Origin: Primorskyibacter sedentarius | Lineage (GTDB): Bacteria > Pseudomonadota > Alphaproteobacteria > Rhodobacterales > Rhodobacteraceae | DNA: 64,000 bases | Reading direction: 5' to 3' | Assembly: GCF_004342065.1 (NCBI RefSeq) | Contig: NZ_SLZU01000003.1 | Coordinates: 62,001-126,000, forward strand | In this document: piece by piece, positions 1 through 7,695 of the stretch | Numbering within the stretch: position 1 is the stretch's first letter | Layout: each line of letters opens with the position of its first letter | Notes under the pieces: generated by a model | What the model was told of the DNA's origin: nothing | Seen by the model: only the letters and a program-made list of their open reading frames with translations | Database searches by the model: none | Made by a program: the position numbers and the translations under genes

Positions 1-499
1 TCATCTCCGCCCCGCCTGCTTCGGTCAGCAAGGAAAGCTGGCTGTCAAACGCCGCAGCGATCAACCCCGCCTTCGGAAGGGCGGCAAGTGCCGTAGCCTC
101 GGCGCGTGGTGACGCGTTCATCGCCAGAACCTGTCCTCGCGCGGTTGCCCGCCAAAGCACGTCTGCCTCCGTATGGGCAAAGGCGATCCCCTGATCCCCA
201 AGACGGCAAGGCGCCACATCTGTTCGCGCAATTGGTGCCTCTGTGATCACCGGGGGCGGCAAAGGTTTCGATCTGGGGCGGATGCTTGGACGGCCTGTAT
301 CGGCCTCTATCCGCACGCGGCTATCCGGGCTTTCAGCATCGTTGACCGAGACAAAGGCAAGGCGACCATCTGCGAGCACGGCCGTAAGCGCCGTTCCTTT
401 CGCGTTGAACAAAAGGCCGCTGATTTCGGTTTTCACCTCCCATGTGCGGGCGATCAGATCGAATAGCGTCATCGCCTGCGGCGGCTTGTGCTGTGTCAT
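1..499 (-). CDS. Hypothetical protein, 5' part only (cut by window start)
   Basis: The reading frame opens with ATG at 499 and stays open to base 1, so only the first 166 or so residues are visible and the C-terminus lies outside. The start codon directly follows the TGA stop of the coiled-coil gene at 500-790, so the two are translationally coupled. The visible protein begins MTQHKPPQAM and contains short beta-rich stretches (AVLADGRLAFVSV around residue 44, then a proline-rich linker near residue 85, then another such stretch). This resembles a beta-propeller or WD40-like fold, but no diagnostic repeat can be proved. No signal peptide or membrane segment is seen. The function is unknown. 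It is real rather than a shadow because of the tight coupling and the absence of a competing frame. Confidence 0.6.
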   Translation of the reverse strand, partial: MTQHKPPQAMTLFDLIARTWEVKTEISGLLFNAKGTALTAVLADGRLAFVSVNDAESPDSRVRIEADTGRPSIRPRSKPLPPPVITEAPIARTDVAPCRLGDQGIAFAHTEADVLWRATARGQVLAMNASPRAEATALAALPKAGLIAAAFDSQLSLLTEAGGAEM

Positions 500-790
500 T
501 CAGCTGTCCTTTTTGACGGCGGCTGCCAGCTCTTCGTCAAGTAACGAAAGCTCTTTTTCCAACCGGTTGATCTTGTCCAGATTGTCTTGCAGGGCGGCGG
601 CGTTGCGTGTCCTTGCGGCCTCGTGGTCGCTATTGGCGACACCGTCCCGTTCATCTTTGAGGTCCAGCACCATGATGCCGCTGGCCTTCTGGTTCAGCCG
701 CAACTGTTCGGTGTTGGCCTGTGCGATGGCCTGCGTTGCTGTCAGGCGGTCTTTCAGTATGTCGTCGATGCTACGGGATTGACCCATCAT
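500..790 (-). CDS. Small coiled-coil protein of unknown function
   Basis: A 96-residue, highly charged protein with heptad-like leucine/isoleucine spacing in the C-terminal half (NLDKINRLEKELSLLDEELAAA), which predicts a helical coiled coil; there is no membrane segment. It begins with two adjacent ATG codons at 790 and 787, preceded by GAGAGGA, a usable ribosome binding site. It ends right at the start codon of the gene at 1-499, so the two are co-translated and probably work together. It is divergent from the small gene at 841. I do not recognise the family. Confidence 0.65.
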   Translation of the reverse strand: MMGQSRSIDDILKDRLTATQAIAQANTEQLRLNQKASGIMVLDLKDERDGVANSDHEAARTRNAAALQDNLDKINRLEKELSLLDEELAAAVKKDS

Positions 791-840
791 CGCGTCCTCT
801 CATACTCAACACCCGGGTTCCGCAGCGAAAGGCCGAAACC

Positions 841-1113
841 ATGACTGACCCTGTTGATCTGCGTTTCTTCGAGGCCCTCAGAAAGGCGTGTGGCCGGCCC
901 GAAGATGTTGACGACCATCTTTGCAATGCCATCCAGAAAGCACTGAAGTCCGGAGATCCCAGAGACTTCGAAACTGCGCGCAAAGCGCTGGACAAGATGG
1001 ACAATTCTCTCAAGGACGCCTTGCTGCGGCAGGTCCACCACCATATGGCGCGCGACCTGTCGGCGATTTGGGATGCGATGCCGGGTGCGCCGTCTGGTCG
1101 ACGCCCGAATTAG
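841..1113 (+). CDS. Small helical hypothetical protein
   Basis: A 90-residue acidic and basic mixed protein, MTDPVDLRFFEALRKACGR at its start, predicted to be nearly all helical with a DALLRQVHHHMARDL stretch near residue 60. A longer frame exists upstream, but the ATG at 841 follows a purine-rich GCGAAAGGCC region and avoids running into the divergent gene at 790, so I prefer it. The 50-base gap to that gene must hold both promoters. Nothing identifies a domain or a catalytic motif. It may belong with the two leftward genes at 1-790, but that rests only on position. Confidence 0.5.
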   Translation: MTDPVDLRFFEALRKACGRPEDVDDHLCNAIQKALKSGDPRDFETARKALDKMDNSLKDALLRQVHHHMARDLSAIWDAMPGAPSGRRPN

Positions 1114-1458
1114 GCCTGCATGGTGTTCATAAGCAGACCGAAGCTGATCTCTGACGCGCATTGTCTCCCCTCCCCGGATGCCGATGTTCAGACTGCCGGG
1201 AAGGCTACAGCAGCGACAGGTTGACGCAACGTTTTCACCGCAAAGAGCCGTAGTTTCGAGCGCATTCCGCCGCTTCGGATAAAAAGTGTAAATTTGTGTT
1301 ACGTTTTTGGTGAGGGCGTGTAACAGGCTATTCCACAAGCATTTTTGCTGCAGCGCAGAAGGCTTGTGCGATCGCCTTGGCAAACCGAATCGCCATATTG
1401 ATTCCCGCCCCCGTTTCGTACTGATCTGTCAGAACATCGAAGCCGGAGACGCAGGCCA
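1114..1458. other. Gene-free stretch of 345 bases
   Basis: No convincing reading frame on either strand. The right part (about 1260-1330) is locally richer in A and T and contains GTAAATTTGTGTTACG, so it probably carries the promoter of the acetyltransferase gene at 1459. I see no clear hairpin terminator or repeat. Confidence 0.5.
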
Positions 1459-2271
1459 ATGGACCAATTTCCCGAAGTTCTGACAGACAAGGAACTGACC
1501 CTTCGGCCTCTGGCACCCGCAGATCTGACCGCGATCACATCGCAGCTGAACGACGAACGGGTGGCCCCATGGCTCGCGGCGGTCTCTCGGCCTTTCGACC
1601 CAAGCGTTTTGCTTGAACACGACCAACATCCCGGGGAACACATCCGGGCCATCGTGCAGAGTGGCGAAGTCCTGGGCGGGCTCTGCATCGGGTCCACGCT
1701 CTGGTACTGGCTGGCACCTGATCACTGGGGACAGGGCCACATGCGGCGCGCGCTGATGCTGGCCCTCTCCGCTCGGTTCCGTCATGCGGCCCCACCACTA
1801 ACCGCCACTTGCCGGGAAACAAACGACGCGTCTCATGCCCTGCTGCTCCGCTTGGGTTTCGCGCAACATCCAGCGCCCCGACGCCTGTTCTTTCATGGCA
1901 CGCAAAGATCCGAACCTTGCCACGATTTCGTGCTGGCCCCGGAACAGTGGCACCTTCTGCACCCACCGATCATCCCTGCAGGTTCGGCAACGCTTCGTCC
2001 GGCTGTGCAGAAAGACGCACCGACGCTCGAACTGATCTTTCAACGCCAGAGAGAAGACATTTGGCCCATAGCCAGCTGTTTATCCATATTCATCGAAACA
2101 AATCGGTTTCGCGGCGGCGGCCAAGGCCTGTTCGTAATTATCGACGACATCCGCCGAACCATCGGCGCTGCCTTGGTCGACGACGGCGGCACGCATCTTT
2201 GCTTTCTTGACGACGGTGATAGCGAACGGCATCGCGATTCCGTCGCCAAGGCGCTGTCTGCTCTGGAATAG
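1459..2271 (+). CDS. GNAT-family N-acetyltransferase with C-terminal extension
   Basis: A 270-residue protein. The first 165 residues match the GNAT fold used by RimJ/RimL-type acetyltransferases: an N-terminal LTLRPLAPADL strand, a WYWLAPDHWGQGHMRRAL acetyl-CoA pyrophosphate-binding segment (Q/R-x-x-G-x-G/A type) near residues 88-105, and the late motif NDASHALLLRLGF near residue 130. Residues 175-270 begin with SATLRPAVQKDAPTL, which looks like the start of a second, degenerate GNAT-like half (LRPA..DA). The substrate cannot be told. It stands alone, with 345 bases upstream and 350 downstream free of genes. The start is the ATG at 1459, in a purine-rich context. Confidence 0.8.
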   Translation: MDQFPEVLTDKELTLRPLAPADLTAITSQLNDERVAPWLAAVSRPFDPSVLLEHDQHPGEHIRAIVQSGEVLGGLCIGSTLWYWLAPDHWGQGHMRRALMLALSARFRHAAPPLTATCRETNDASHALLLRLGFAQHPAPRRLFFHGTQRSEPCHDFVLAPEQWHLLHPPIIPAGSATLRPAVQKDAPTLELIFQRQREDIWPIASCLSIFIETNRFRGGGQGLFVIIDDIRRTIGAALVDDGGTHLCFLDDGDSERHRDSVAKALSALE

Positions 2272-2621
2272 GTCACGTGGATCAAATTTGTCTGCAGTGT
2301 GAACAGATCAACGAAGCTGACTTCAACAATGGCGACGATCTCGCGAGGATGCCTAAGCTGGAGGGGCGTTTTGCCAAGTCGGCCTCCAAACGGCTTGACC
2401 GCATAATTCCAACTGGGGAGTCTCGCCACGCTGACCCTTGGCGCGATGGCAATCTGTGATTTGACGCGATTGAACTGAGTTCGTGCGCAAGCTGAAAGTT
2501 GTGCCCGGGGCACGGGCTCGCGCGGGTCGGCTGTCAGTGGCCCGTCTATGAAATTAGGGCGTGCCGGAATGCAGCTCGGGCAACCCGTAGATTGCCCGTT
2601 GATGCGCCGCAGTTGCGCATT
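2272..2621. other. Gene-free stretch of 350 bases between convergent genes
   Basis: The acetyltransferase gene ends at 2271 and the leftward VOC gene ends at 2622. The only frame here (2277-2459, 60 residues) has no homology I recognise and an unconvincing composition. No strong hairpin followed by a T-run was found by eye. Confidence 0.45.
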
Positions 2622-3002
2622 CTACTTCATGGAATTGAAGCCAATCATGTTGCCTTCAGTATCCTGACAAAGAAGAACCCAGCCGAAGTCGCCGATCGAG
2701 AATTTGGGCCGGACCACAGCGCCACCGGCCTTTGCAGCACGCTCTTGCTGCACCGCGCAATCCTCGACCATGAAATACACGATGGTGCCGCCGATGCCCG
2801 GACCGGCATGCGGGGCTTTCGTCAGGGCACCCCCTGCTCCGTAGGCGCTCATTTCTGCCGGAAAGCTCATCATCCGGGACTCGCCGGTTGGGTCACCCAT
2901 TGGCTCAAGCGCAGAGCCGAGCATTGTTTCGTAAAAGCCCACGGCCCGGTCCAGATCATCCACGTAAATGTCGAACCATCCGACAGCGTTCATCTTGGTC
3001 AT
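2622..3002 (-). CDS. VOC-family protein (glyoxalase/bleomycin-resistance/dioxygenase fold)
   Basis: A 126-residue single-unit vicinal-oxygen-chelate protein. It opens with the typical first strand GWFDIYVDDLDRAVGFYETMLG, and a second beta-alpha-beta half contains GTIVYFMVEDCA and closes with WVLLCQDTEGNMIGFNSMK, where the D-T-E-G-N-x-I/F-G signature of this superfamily is clear. The start at 3002 is chosen over 3029 because AAAGGA lies seven bases before it. Such proteins bind a metal and act as lyases, isomerases or resistance binders; the substrate is not predictable. It is followed upstream by an NTF2-like gene on the same strand (45 bases apart), and the two probably form an operon divergent from the FtrA-like regulator. 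Confidence 0.8.
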   Translation of the reverse strand: MTKMNAVGWFDIYVDDLDRAVGFYETMLGSALEPMGDPTGESRMMSFPAEMSAYGAGGALTKAPHAGPGIGGTIVYFMVEDCAVQQERAAKAGGAVVRPKFSIGDFGWVLLCQDTEGNMIGFNSMK

Positions 3003-3047
3003 GTGGTATTCCTTTGTAGGTTTGTTCAATGCGTTGCGCGGCGAGCG

Positions 3048-3458
3048 TTATGCGGCGTCAACCGTTCTTTCAGTCACTTCAGCTGCGTCAATCCTGCGCT
3101 CGAGATGCCAGATCTTCGATACAATCTGCCAACCCTCTGCCCCCAAAACGAGGCCGAGGTGATCGACAAAAACGTTTCGATGCGCGCGGATCCGGATTTT
3201 CACGGTGGCACTTACGGGTGACAGAAAGTCGATCATCAGCACTTCGGCCTCGCGCACCTGACCTGTGCTGGCGGGGGAGACGCGGCCCGCGACATCGCGG
3301 CTGAAGCTTTCAATCGGCTCGACAAATACGGTGCCATTGTCCGCGTCAAACAAGCTTGACGCCGGGTGAAAGACCGCGTTCAGCCTTTCGGTGTCACATT
3401 CATGGATCGCGTCGAAATAGGTCTCGATAGTGGCCAGAAGGTCAGCTTGGATGGTCAT
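3048..3458 (-). CDS. NTF2-like / SnoaL-type small protein
   Basis: A 136-residue protein of the nuclear transport factor 2-like fold. The first helix is LLATIETYFDAIHECDTERLNAVFHPAS, then strands with VSATVKIRIRAHRNVFVDHLGLVLGAEGWQIVSKIWH, a layout common to the small bacterial lumazine-binding/SnoaL-like group. Two ATG codons are available: 3464, only two bases after GGAG, and 3458, eight bases after it; the second spacing is better. Proteins of this type are often cofactor-free isomerases, cyclases or ligand binders. It shares a strand with the VOC gene and diverges from an FtrA/GlxA-type regulator, which probably controls both. Confidence 0.75.
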   Translation of the reverse strand: MTIQADLLATIETYFDAIHECDTERLNAVFHPASSLFDADNGTVFVEPIESFSRDVAGRVSPASTGQVREAEVLMIDFLSPVSATVKIRIRAHRNVFVDHLGLVLGAEGWQIVSKIWHLERRIDAAEVTERTVDAA

Positions 3459-3519
3459 TGGCATGTCTCCGTTTCAGTGTTCGGACGAAGACTTGCCATG
3501 GTTCGAATAATCCCGATAC

Positions 3520-3564
3520 TGGCAAACATGACAACATACGGTCGAATTCTGCCAAGATGACAAA
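3520..3564. promoter_or_regulatory. Imperfect direct repeat at the divergent ftrA-like promoter
   Basis: Two similar blocks lie 30 bases apart, TGGCAAACATGACAA at 3520-3534 and TGCCAAGATGACAA at 3550-3563. The second includes the start codon (3557) of the regulator gene. GlxA/AraC-type regulators usually bind directly repeated sites, so these may be its operator and may mediate autorepression. This is inference from position and similarity only. Confidence 0.4.
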
Positions 3565-4543
3565 ATCCAACTTTTTCCCGGCAAAACACCCATTGGTGTG
3601 CGCCATTGCCTATGACGGTTTGTGCACATTCGAATTCGGCATCGCCGTTGAACTGTTCGCCTTGCCACGGCCGGAATTCGAAAACTGGTACAGGTTTGCG
3701 ACCGTCAAGGCAGAGCCGGGACCGATCCGCGCTGTCGGTGGGATTACCGTGGATGCGCAGGAGGACCTTGGCCTGTTGCAGGATGCCAGCCTGATCATTG
3801 TTCCCGGATGGCGCGGCGCAGACACGCCCGTACCCGAGGACCTTTGCGCCGCACTGCGCGCCGCATACGATCGTGGCGCGCGCGTCGCGTCGATCTGCTC
3901 AGGCGTTTTTGTTCTTGCTGCGGCCGGGCTATTGAAGGGCAAGAGTGCCACAACCCATTGGCGATACACGGATAAGCTTGCAGAGCGATATCCAGAGACT
4001 GCCGTCGACCCGGATGTGCTGTTTGTGGAGGACGACCGCGTGTTTACCTCTGCCGGGTCGGCGGCCGGGCTGGACCTTGGCCTGCACATCATTCGGCAGG
4101 ACTACGGTGCGCAGGTTGCGGCCTCTGTCGCGCGCCGGCTGGTTCTGCCCGCGCAAAGGGACGGCGGCCAGCGGCAGTTTGTGCCACGCCCGGAACCAAG
4201 GGCGCGCATGGGGTCAGGTCTGGCAGCACTACAGGACCGTATTCGCGCGTCGATCAACGAACAATGGCCGATCGAGCGCATGGCAAGTGCTGCCGCGACA
4301 AGCGGGCGGACATTGGCAAGACGCTTTCACGAAGAGACAGGAACGACCCCGTCGAACTGGCTCAAGGTTGAACGGGTGTCGCGTGCTGCCGAGTTGCTAG
4401 AAAACAGCGCCATCCCGCTTTCGGATATCTGGGAGACCTGCGGGTTTGGATCGGCGGAGACCTTTCGACGCGAGTTTCGCAAGACGATGGGTGTGCCTCC
4501 GGCGCGCTACCGGGAGCGCTTGGGCGCCCCGCCACTTCGTTGA
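3557..4543 (+). CDS. ftrA: FtrA/GlxA-family transcriptional regulator (DJ-1/PfpI + AraC)
   Basis: A 328-residue two-domain regulator. Residues 15-190 form a DJ-1/PfpI-like (GATase1) domain with the nucleophile-elbow motif ASICSGVFVLAAAGLL; here the elbow Cys is retained, unlike in many GlxA regulators. Residues 220-325 form an AraC/XylS DNA-binding domain with two helix-turn-helices, the second ending in LSDIWETCGFGSAETFRREFRKTMGVPPARYRERL, the usual AraC signature. The start ATG at 3557 is preferred over the upstream 3458 because the added 33 residues are low-quality sequence lying over the divergent promoter. It presumably activates the divergent NTF2-like and VOC genes in response to a small ligand bound by the N-domain. 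Confidence 0.85.
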   Translation: MTKSNFFPAKHPLVCAIAYDGLCTFEFGIAVELFALPRPEFENWYRFATVKAEPGPIRAVGGITVDAQEDLGLLQDASLIIVPGWRGADTPVPEDLCAALRAAYDRGARVASICSGVFVLAAAGLLKGKSATTHWRYTDKLAERYPETAVDPDVLFVEDDRVFTSAGSAAGLDLGLHIIRQDYGAQVAASVARRLVLPAQRDGGQRQFVPRPEPRARMGSGLAALQDRIRASINEQWPIERMASAAATSGRTLARRFHEETGTTPSNWLKVERVSRAAELLENSAIPLSDIWETCGFGSAETFRREFRKTMGVPPARYRERLGAPPLR

Positions 4544-4695
4544 ACAACGTGTATCATCTGATCAGAGTCGGACTGCGCGACAAGCGGGAAATAGTTGACC
4601 TGCGGCATCGTTGATTGGGTCTTACCGGAAAAGAGGGCTCTGGGGCCATGGCTGCGCGGTGCAGGGTCATAGACGGCTCCTTTGATCCTCTCACG

Positions 4696-6960
4696 TCAAC
4701 TGGCGCGGACGAATTCTTGCGCCTCCCGCGCATCTGGCTCCGCCGCTTCTGTCAGGGCGGTCGGCCGAAAGAACAGCAGCCGAAGGGCGTTCATGGTGAC
4801 CAGAACGGTGGCGCCCGTGTCGGCCAGGATTGCGATCCAAAGCCCGGTAATGCCAAGCACCGTTGTCACCAGAAAGACCGCCTTGAGCCCGAGCGCGATG
4901 GCAATATTCTGGCGGATGTTCGACATGGTCGCGCGCGCCAGCCGGATCAACGCCGCCACATCGGTTACGCGGTTGCGCAGGATTGCAGCGTCAGCGATCT
5001 CCAGCGCAACATCCGTCCCCGACCCCATGGCGACGCCGACATGTGCTGCGGCCAGCGCGGGCGCGTCGTTGATGCCGTCCCCGACCATCATGACATGACC
5101 CCCGGATGCGAGATCGCGAATTGCCGTGACCTTGTCTGCCGGCATAAGGCCGGAGCGTTGCTCGATCCCGAGCCCCTCGGCGATGGCCTGTGCGGTCCGC
5201 GGGTTGTCACCGGTCAGCATGACGGTGGAAACACCCAGCTTGCGAAGCTGTGCGACCGACTGCGCCGCATCGGCGCGAGGCTCGTCGCGCAACGCGATAA
5301 GGCCGTGGGGTACGTCCTCGCGCAACACGATAACCACCGTCTTGCCCTCGGCTTCCAAGGCCTCGACCCGGGGCCACAGATCATCCGTAAGAACCCCGCG
5401 TTCCTCCGCCAGTCGCGGAGAGCCCACGCAAACACGCGCGCCACCAATCACCGCTTCCGCGCCTCTACCGGGCAATGCGCGCGCGCCTGTGGAGGCAGAC
5501 ACACCGACGCCGCGACGCTCCGCTTCCGCACAGATTGCCCGGCCCAGCGGATGGCTCGCACCGCTCTCAACACCGGCCGCGAGCGCAAGCAAGTCGTCCT
5601 CGCCCCCGACAAACACCGTGATGTCGGTCACGCGCGGCTTGCCATGCGTGAGCGTGCCGGTCTTGTCAAAGGCCGCATGGGTGGTGCGGGCGGCCGCTTC
5701 GATCACTGCGCCGCCCTTCATCAACAGTCCATTGCGGGCCCCGGTCGAAAGTGCAGAGGTGATTGAAGCAGGCACCGAAATCACCAGCGCGCAGGGGCAG
5801 CCGATCAACAGCAGGGCCAGCGCCCGGTAGACCCATTCGCCCCATGCCTGCCCGAGTGCCAGTGGCGGGACGACCGCAACCAAAAGCGCGGTTCCCACGA
5901 CAGCGGGCATGTAAACCCGGCTGAACCGATCAATGAACCGTTCGGTCGGCGCACGGGCGCTTTCTGCCTCTTCGACCAGGCGCACGATGCGGGCGATGGT
6001 ATTGTCCTCGGCCGCCTTCGTAACCTGCACGCGAAGAAGGGCTTCGGTGTTGACCGACCCGGCAAAAACCGCGGCGCCCTTTTCCTTGAGGGTTGGAACG
6101 CTCTCGCCGGTCACCGGGCTTTCGTCTACGCCCGACACACCTTCGATGACCTCGCCGTCGCAGGGCACACGGTCGCCGGGCCGGACCTGCACGACCTGCC
6201 CCACCCGGAGTTTTTCAGCCGCCACCTCCCGCGTTGTCTCGCCCACCTCCAGTCGCGCGGTCTTCGGCACCAGCTTTGAGAGCGCGCGGATGCTGTTGCG
6301 GGCCTTGTCGGCCGAGACGCCTTCAAGAAGTTCACCCACGGCAAAAAGAAAAACGACCAGCGCGGCCTCTTCCGGCTCGCCAATCAAGAGCGCGCCACCA
6401 ACGGCGATTGTCATCAGCATCTCGATGGTGAAGGGCATGCCAGCCCGCGCCATGGCAATCGCGCGCAGTGCGATGGACCAGAGCCCCACCAACGTCGCCA
6501 GAACAAAGCCCCAATGGGCAATCTCTGACGGCAGGATGAGTCTGGAAGCCCAAGCCGCCGCAAGCAAGGCGCCCGTGACAAGGACCAGCCGCCCCTTGGC
6601 GGTTTTCACCCAAGCCGTACCTCCGTCCTCGGTTTGACCGGCCGTGTCTTCGCGCTCGGTTTCGTCATCCGCAGCGGCCGGAAATGCCCCATCCGGCAGA
6701 ATGAAACCGCCCTTCGGCTTCTCTGGCGGCGCCCCTTTGGGTGAGATTCCGAAACCGACACCTCGCACGGCCTTCTCGACCCGCTCAGCAGAGGTCTGGC
6801 GCTCGTCCAGCGTCAACCGCAACCGCTCTGCCATGAGGGCGACATCGACATCCTCGACCCCCGGCAACCGTTCGACCGCGCCCCGAACCTTCGCCGCGCA
6901 AGCGCCGCAATCCATGCCCGTCACGCGCCATTCCCGTTGTCCTGCGCTCGCGTCGGCCAT
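4696..6960 (-). CDS. zntA: P1B-type heavy-metal exporting ATPase (Zn/Cd/Pb)
   Basis: A 754-residue metal-pumping P-type ATPase of the inner membrane. Visible in order: an N-terminal heavy-metal-associated domain with GMDCGACAAK (residues 15-24), a linker rich in acidic residues, transmembrane pairs, the intramembrane metal motif CPC (about residue 388), the phosphorylation loop DKTGTLT (about 433), the hinge GDGINDAP (about 625), and a last membrane helix pair with DTGATVLVTMNALRLL. The CPC motif together with that Asp-Gly motif is characteristic of the ZntA/CadA subgroup rather than the copper pumps. The ATG at 6960 is chosen because GGAGAA lies eight bases before it; the frame extends further, but into the divergent merR gene. 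It exports Zn(II), Cd(II) or Pb(II) and is controlled by the adjacent MerR-type regulator. Confidence 0.92.
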   Translation of the reverse strand: MADASAGQREWRVTGMDCGACAAKVRGAVERLPGVEDVDVALMAERLRLTLDERQTSAERVEKAVRGVGFGISPKGAPPEKPKGGFILPDGAFPAAADDETEREDTAGQTEDGGTAWVKTAKGRLVLVTGALLAAAWASRLILPSEIAHWGFVLATLVGLWSIALRAIAMARAGMPFTIEMLMTIAVGGALLIGEPEEAALVVFLFAVGELLEGVSADKARNSIRALSKLVPKTARLEVGETTREVAAEKLRVGQVVQVRPGDRVPCDGEVIEGVSGVDESPVTGESVPTLKEKGAAVFAGSVNTEALLRVQVTKAAEDNTIARIVRLVEEAESARAPTERFIDRFSRVYMPAVVGTALLVAVVPPLALGQAWGEWVYRALALLLIGCPCALVISVPASITSALSTGARNGLLMKGGAVIEAAARTTHAAFDKTGTLTHGKPRVTDITVFVGGEDDLLALAAGVESGASHPLGRAICAEAERRGVGVSASTGARALPGRGAEAVIGGARVCVGSPRLAEERGVLTDDLWPRVEALEAEGKTVVIVLREDVPHGLIALRDEPRADAAQSVAQLRKLGVSTVMLTGDNPRTAQAIAEGLGIEQRSGLMPADKVTAIRDLASGGHVMMVGDGINDAPALAAAHVGVAMGSGTDVALEIADAAILRNRVTDVAALIRLARATMSNIRQNIAIALGLKAVFLVTTVLGITGLWIAILADTGATVLVTMNALRLLFFRPTALTEAAEPDAREAQEFVRAS

Positions 6961-6994
6961 GAGGGTTCTCCATTGTGATTCCCGAATTATCTTC

Positions 6995-7025
6995 GATATA
7001 CGATCTACAGCGACTGTAGGTTCAA
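6995..7025 (-). promoter_or_regulatory. MerR-type promoter of the metal ATPase gene
   Basis: Read on the minus strand there is a -35 element TTGAAC (7025-7020), a 19-base spacer and a -10 element TATATC (7000-6995). The spacer contains a perfect dyad, CTACAG-TCG-CTGTAG, at 7005-7019. An over-long 19-base spacer carrying the operator dyad is the hallmark of promoters that MerR-family activators untwist upon metal binding. Confidence 0.85.
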
Positions 7026-7101
7026 GCCTTGCTGGAAAATATTTCTGCGTCGCGGTCATCGGCAGGGGCTGCCGGGCTCTTGCAGGGTAAGGAGACAACC
7101 C

Positions 7102-7530
7102 ATGCTTTCGATTGGCACTCTGGCAAAGCGGACCGGGACAAAGGTGCAAACGATCCGGTATTACGAGCAGATCGGCCTGATGCCTGAACCTGACCGGACG
7201 GAGGGCGGCCAGCGCCGCTATACGGATGCCGAGCTTGATCGCCTTGCGTTTATCCGGCATGCGCGACAGCTTGGCTTCTCGCTGGACGCAATCCGGGAAT
7301 TGTTGGACCTTGCCGACAGCCCGGAACGGTCCTGCGCAGAGGTCGACGCGGTCGCGCAGAGACGGCTCCGTGAGGTAGAGGCGCGCATCGCCCGACTGGA
7401 GGCCTTGCGGGCCGAGCTGCAACGGATGATCAGGGAGTGTAGCGCCGACCGGATCGCCGATTGCCGCATCCTCAAGGTCCTGCGCGACCACGAAGAATGT
7501 CTCGCCGATCATGACGGGCCTGACACCTGA
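7102..7530 (+). CDS. MerR-family metal-responsive regulator (CadR/PbrR/ZntR type)
   Basis: A 142-residue regulator with the N-terminal winged-helix MerR domain (IGTLAKRTGTKVQTIRYYEQIGL) and a long dimerisation helix (residues 80-112). Cysteines at 78, 113 and 121 match the metal-binding positions of the CadR/PbrR/ZntR group; a fourth at 133 sits in a short C-terminal tail with His and Asp (HEECLADHD). It is divergent from the P1B-ATPase gene, and the 141-base gap holds its operator. Expected role: repress, and on binding Zn(II), Cd(II) or Pb(II) activate, the exporter gene. Which metal is sensed cannot be settled from sequence alone; the cysteine spacing leans towards Cd/Pb. Confidence 0.9.
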   Translation: MLSIGTLAKRTGTKVQTIRYYEQIGLMPEPDRTEGGQRRYTDAELDRLAFIRHARQLGFSLDAIRELLDLADSPERSCAEVDAVAQRRLREVEARIARLEALRAELQRMIRECSADRIADCRILKVLRDHEECLADHDGPDT

Positions 7531-7695
7531 TGCCCGCTGTTCCTTTGCGTACGCCGAGCGCAATACTGACTATCTTGCAGTCCGGGCCAGATGGCGAGCC
7601 GCGGCCATTTGGTCGGTCAGGTTGCTAAACGACCCACTTGGCGGGCCTCGCCAAGGCTGCATTAACGCGGTTACACCCGCAAGCCCCCGGCCCGT

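Noticed and set aside
2277-2459. 60-residue frame after the acetyltransferase gene
   Set aside because: Short, no ribosome binding site of note and no similarity I recognise; considered non-coding.
6961-7563. Extension of the metal ATPase frame upstream through merR
   Set aside because: The added 200 residues run antisense to the merR gene and across the divergent promoter; the ATG at 6960 has a good ribosome binding site and gives the normal N-terminus.
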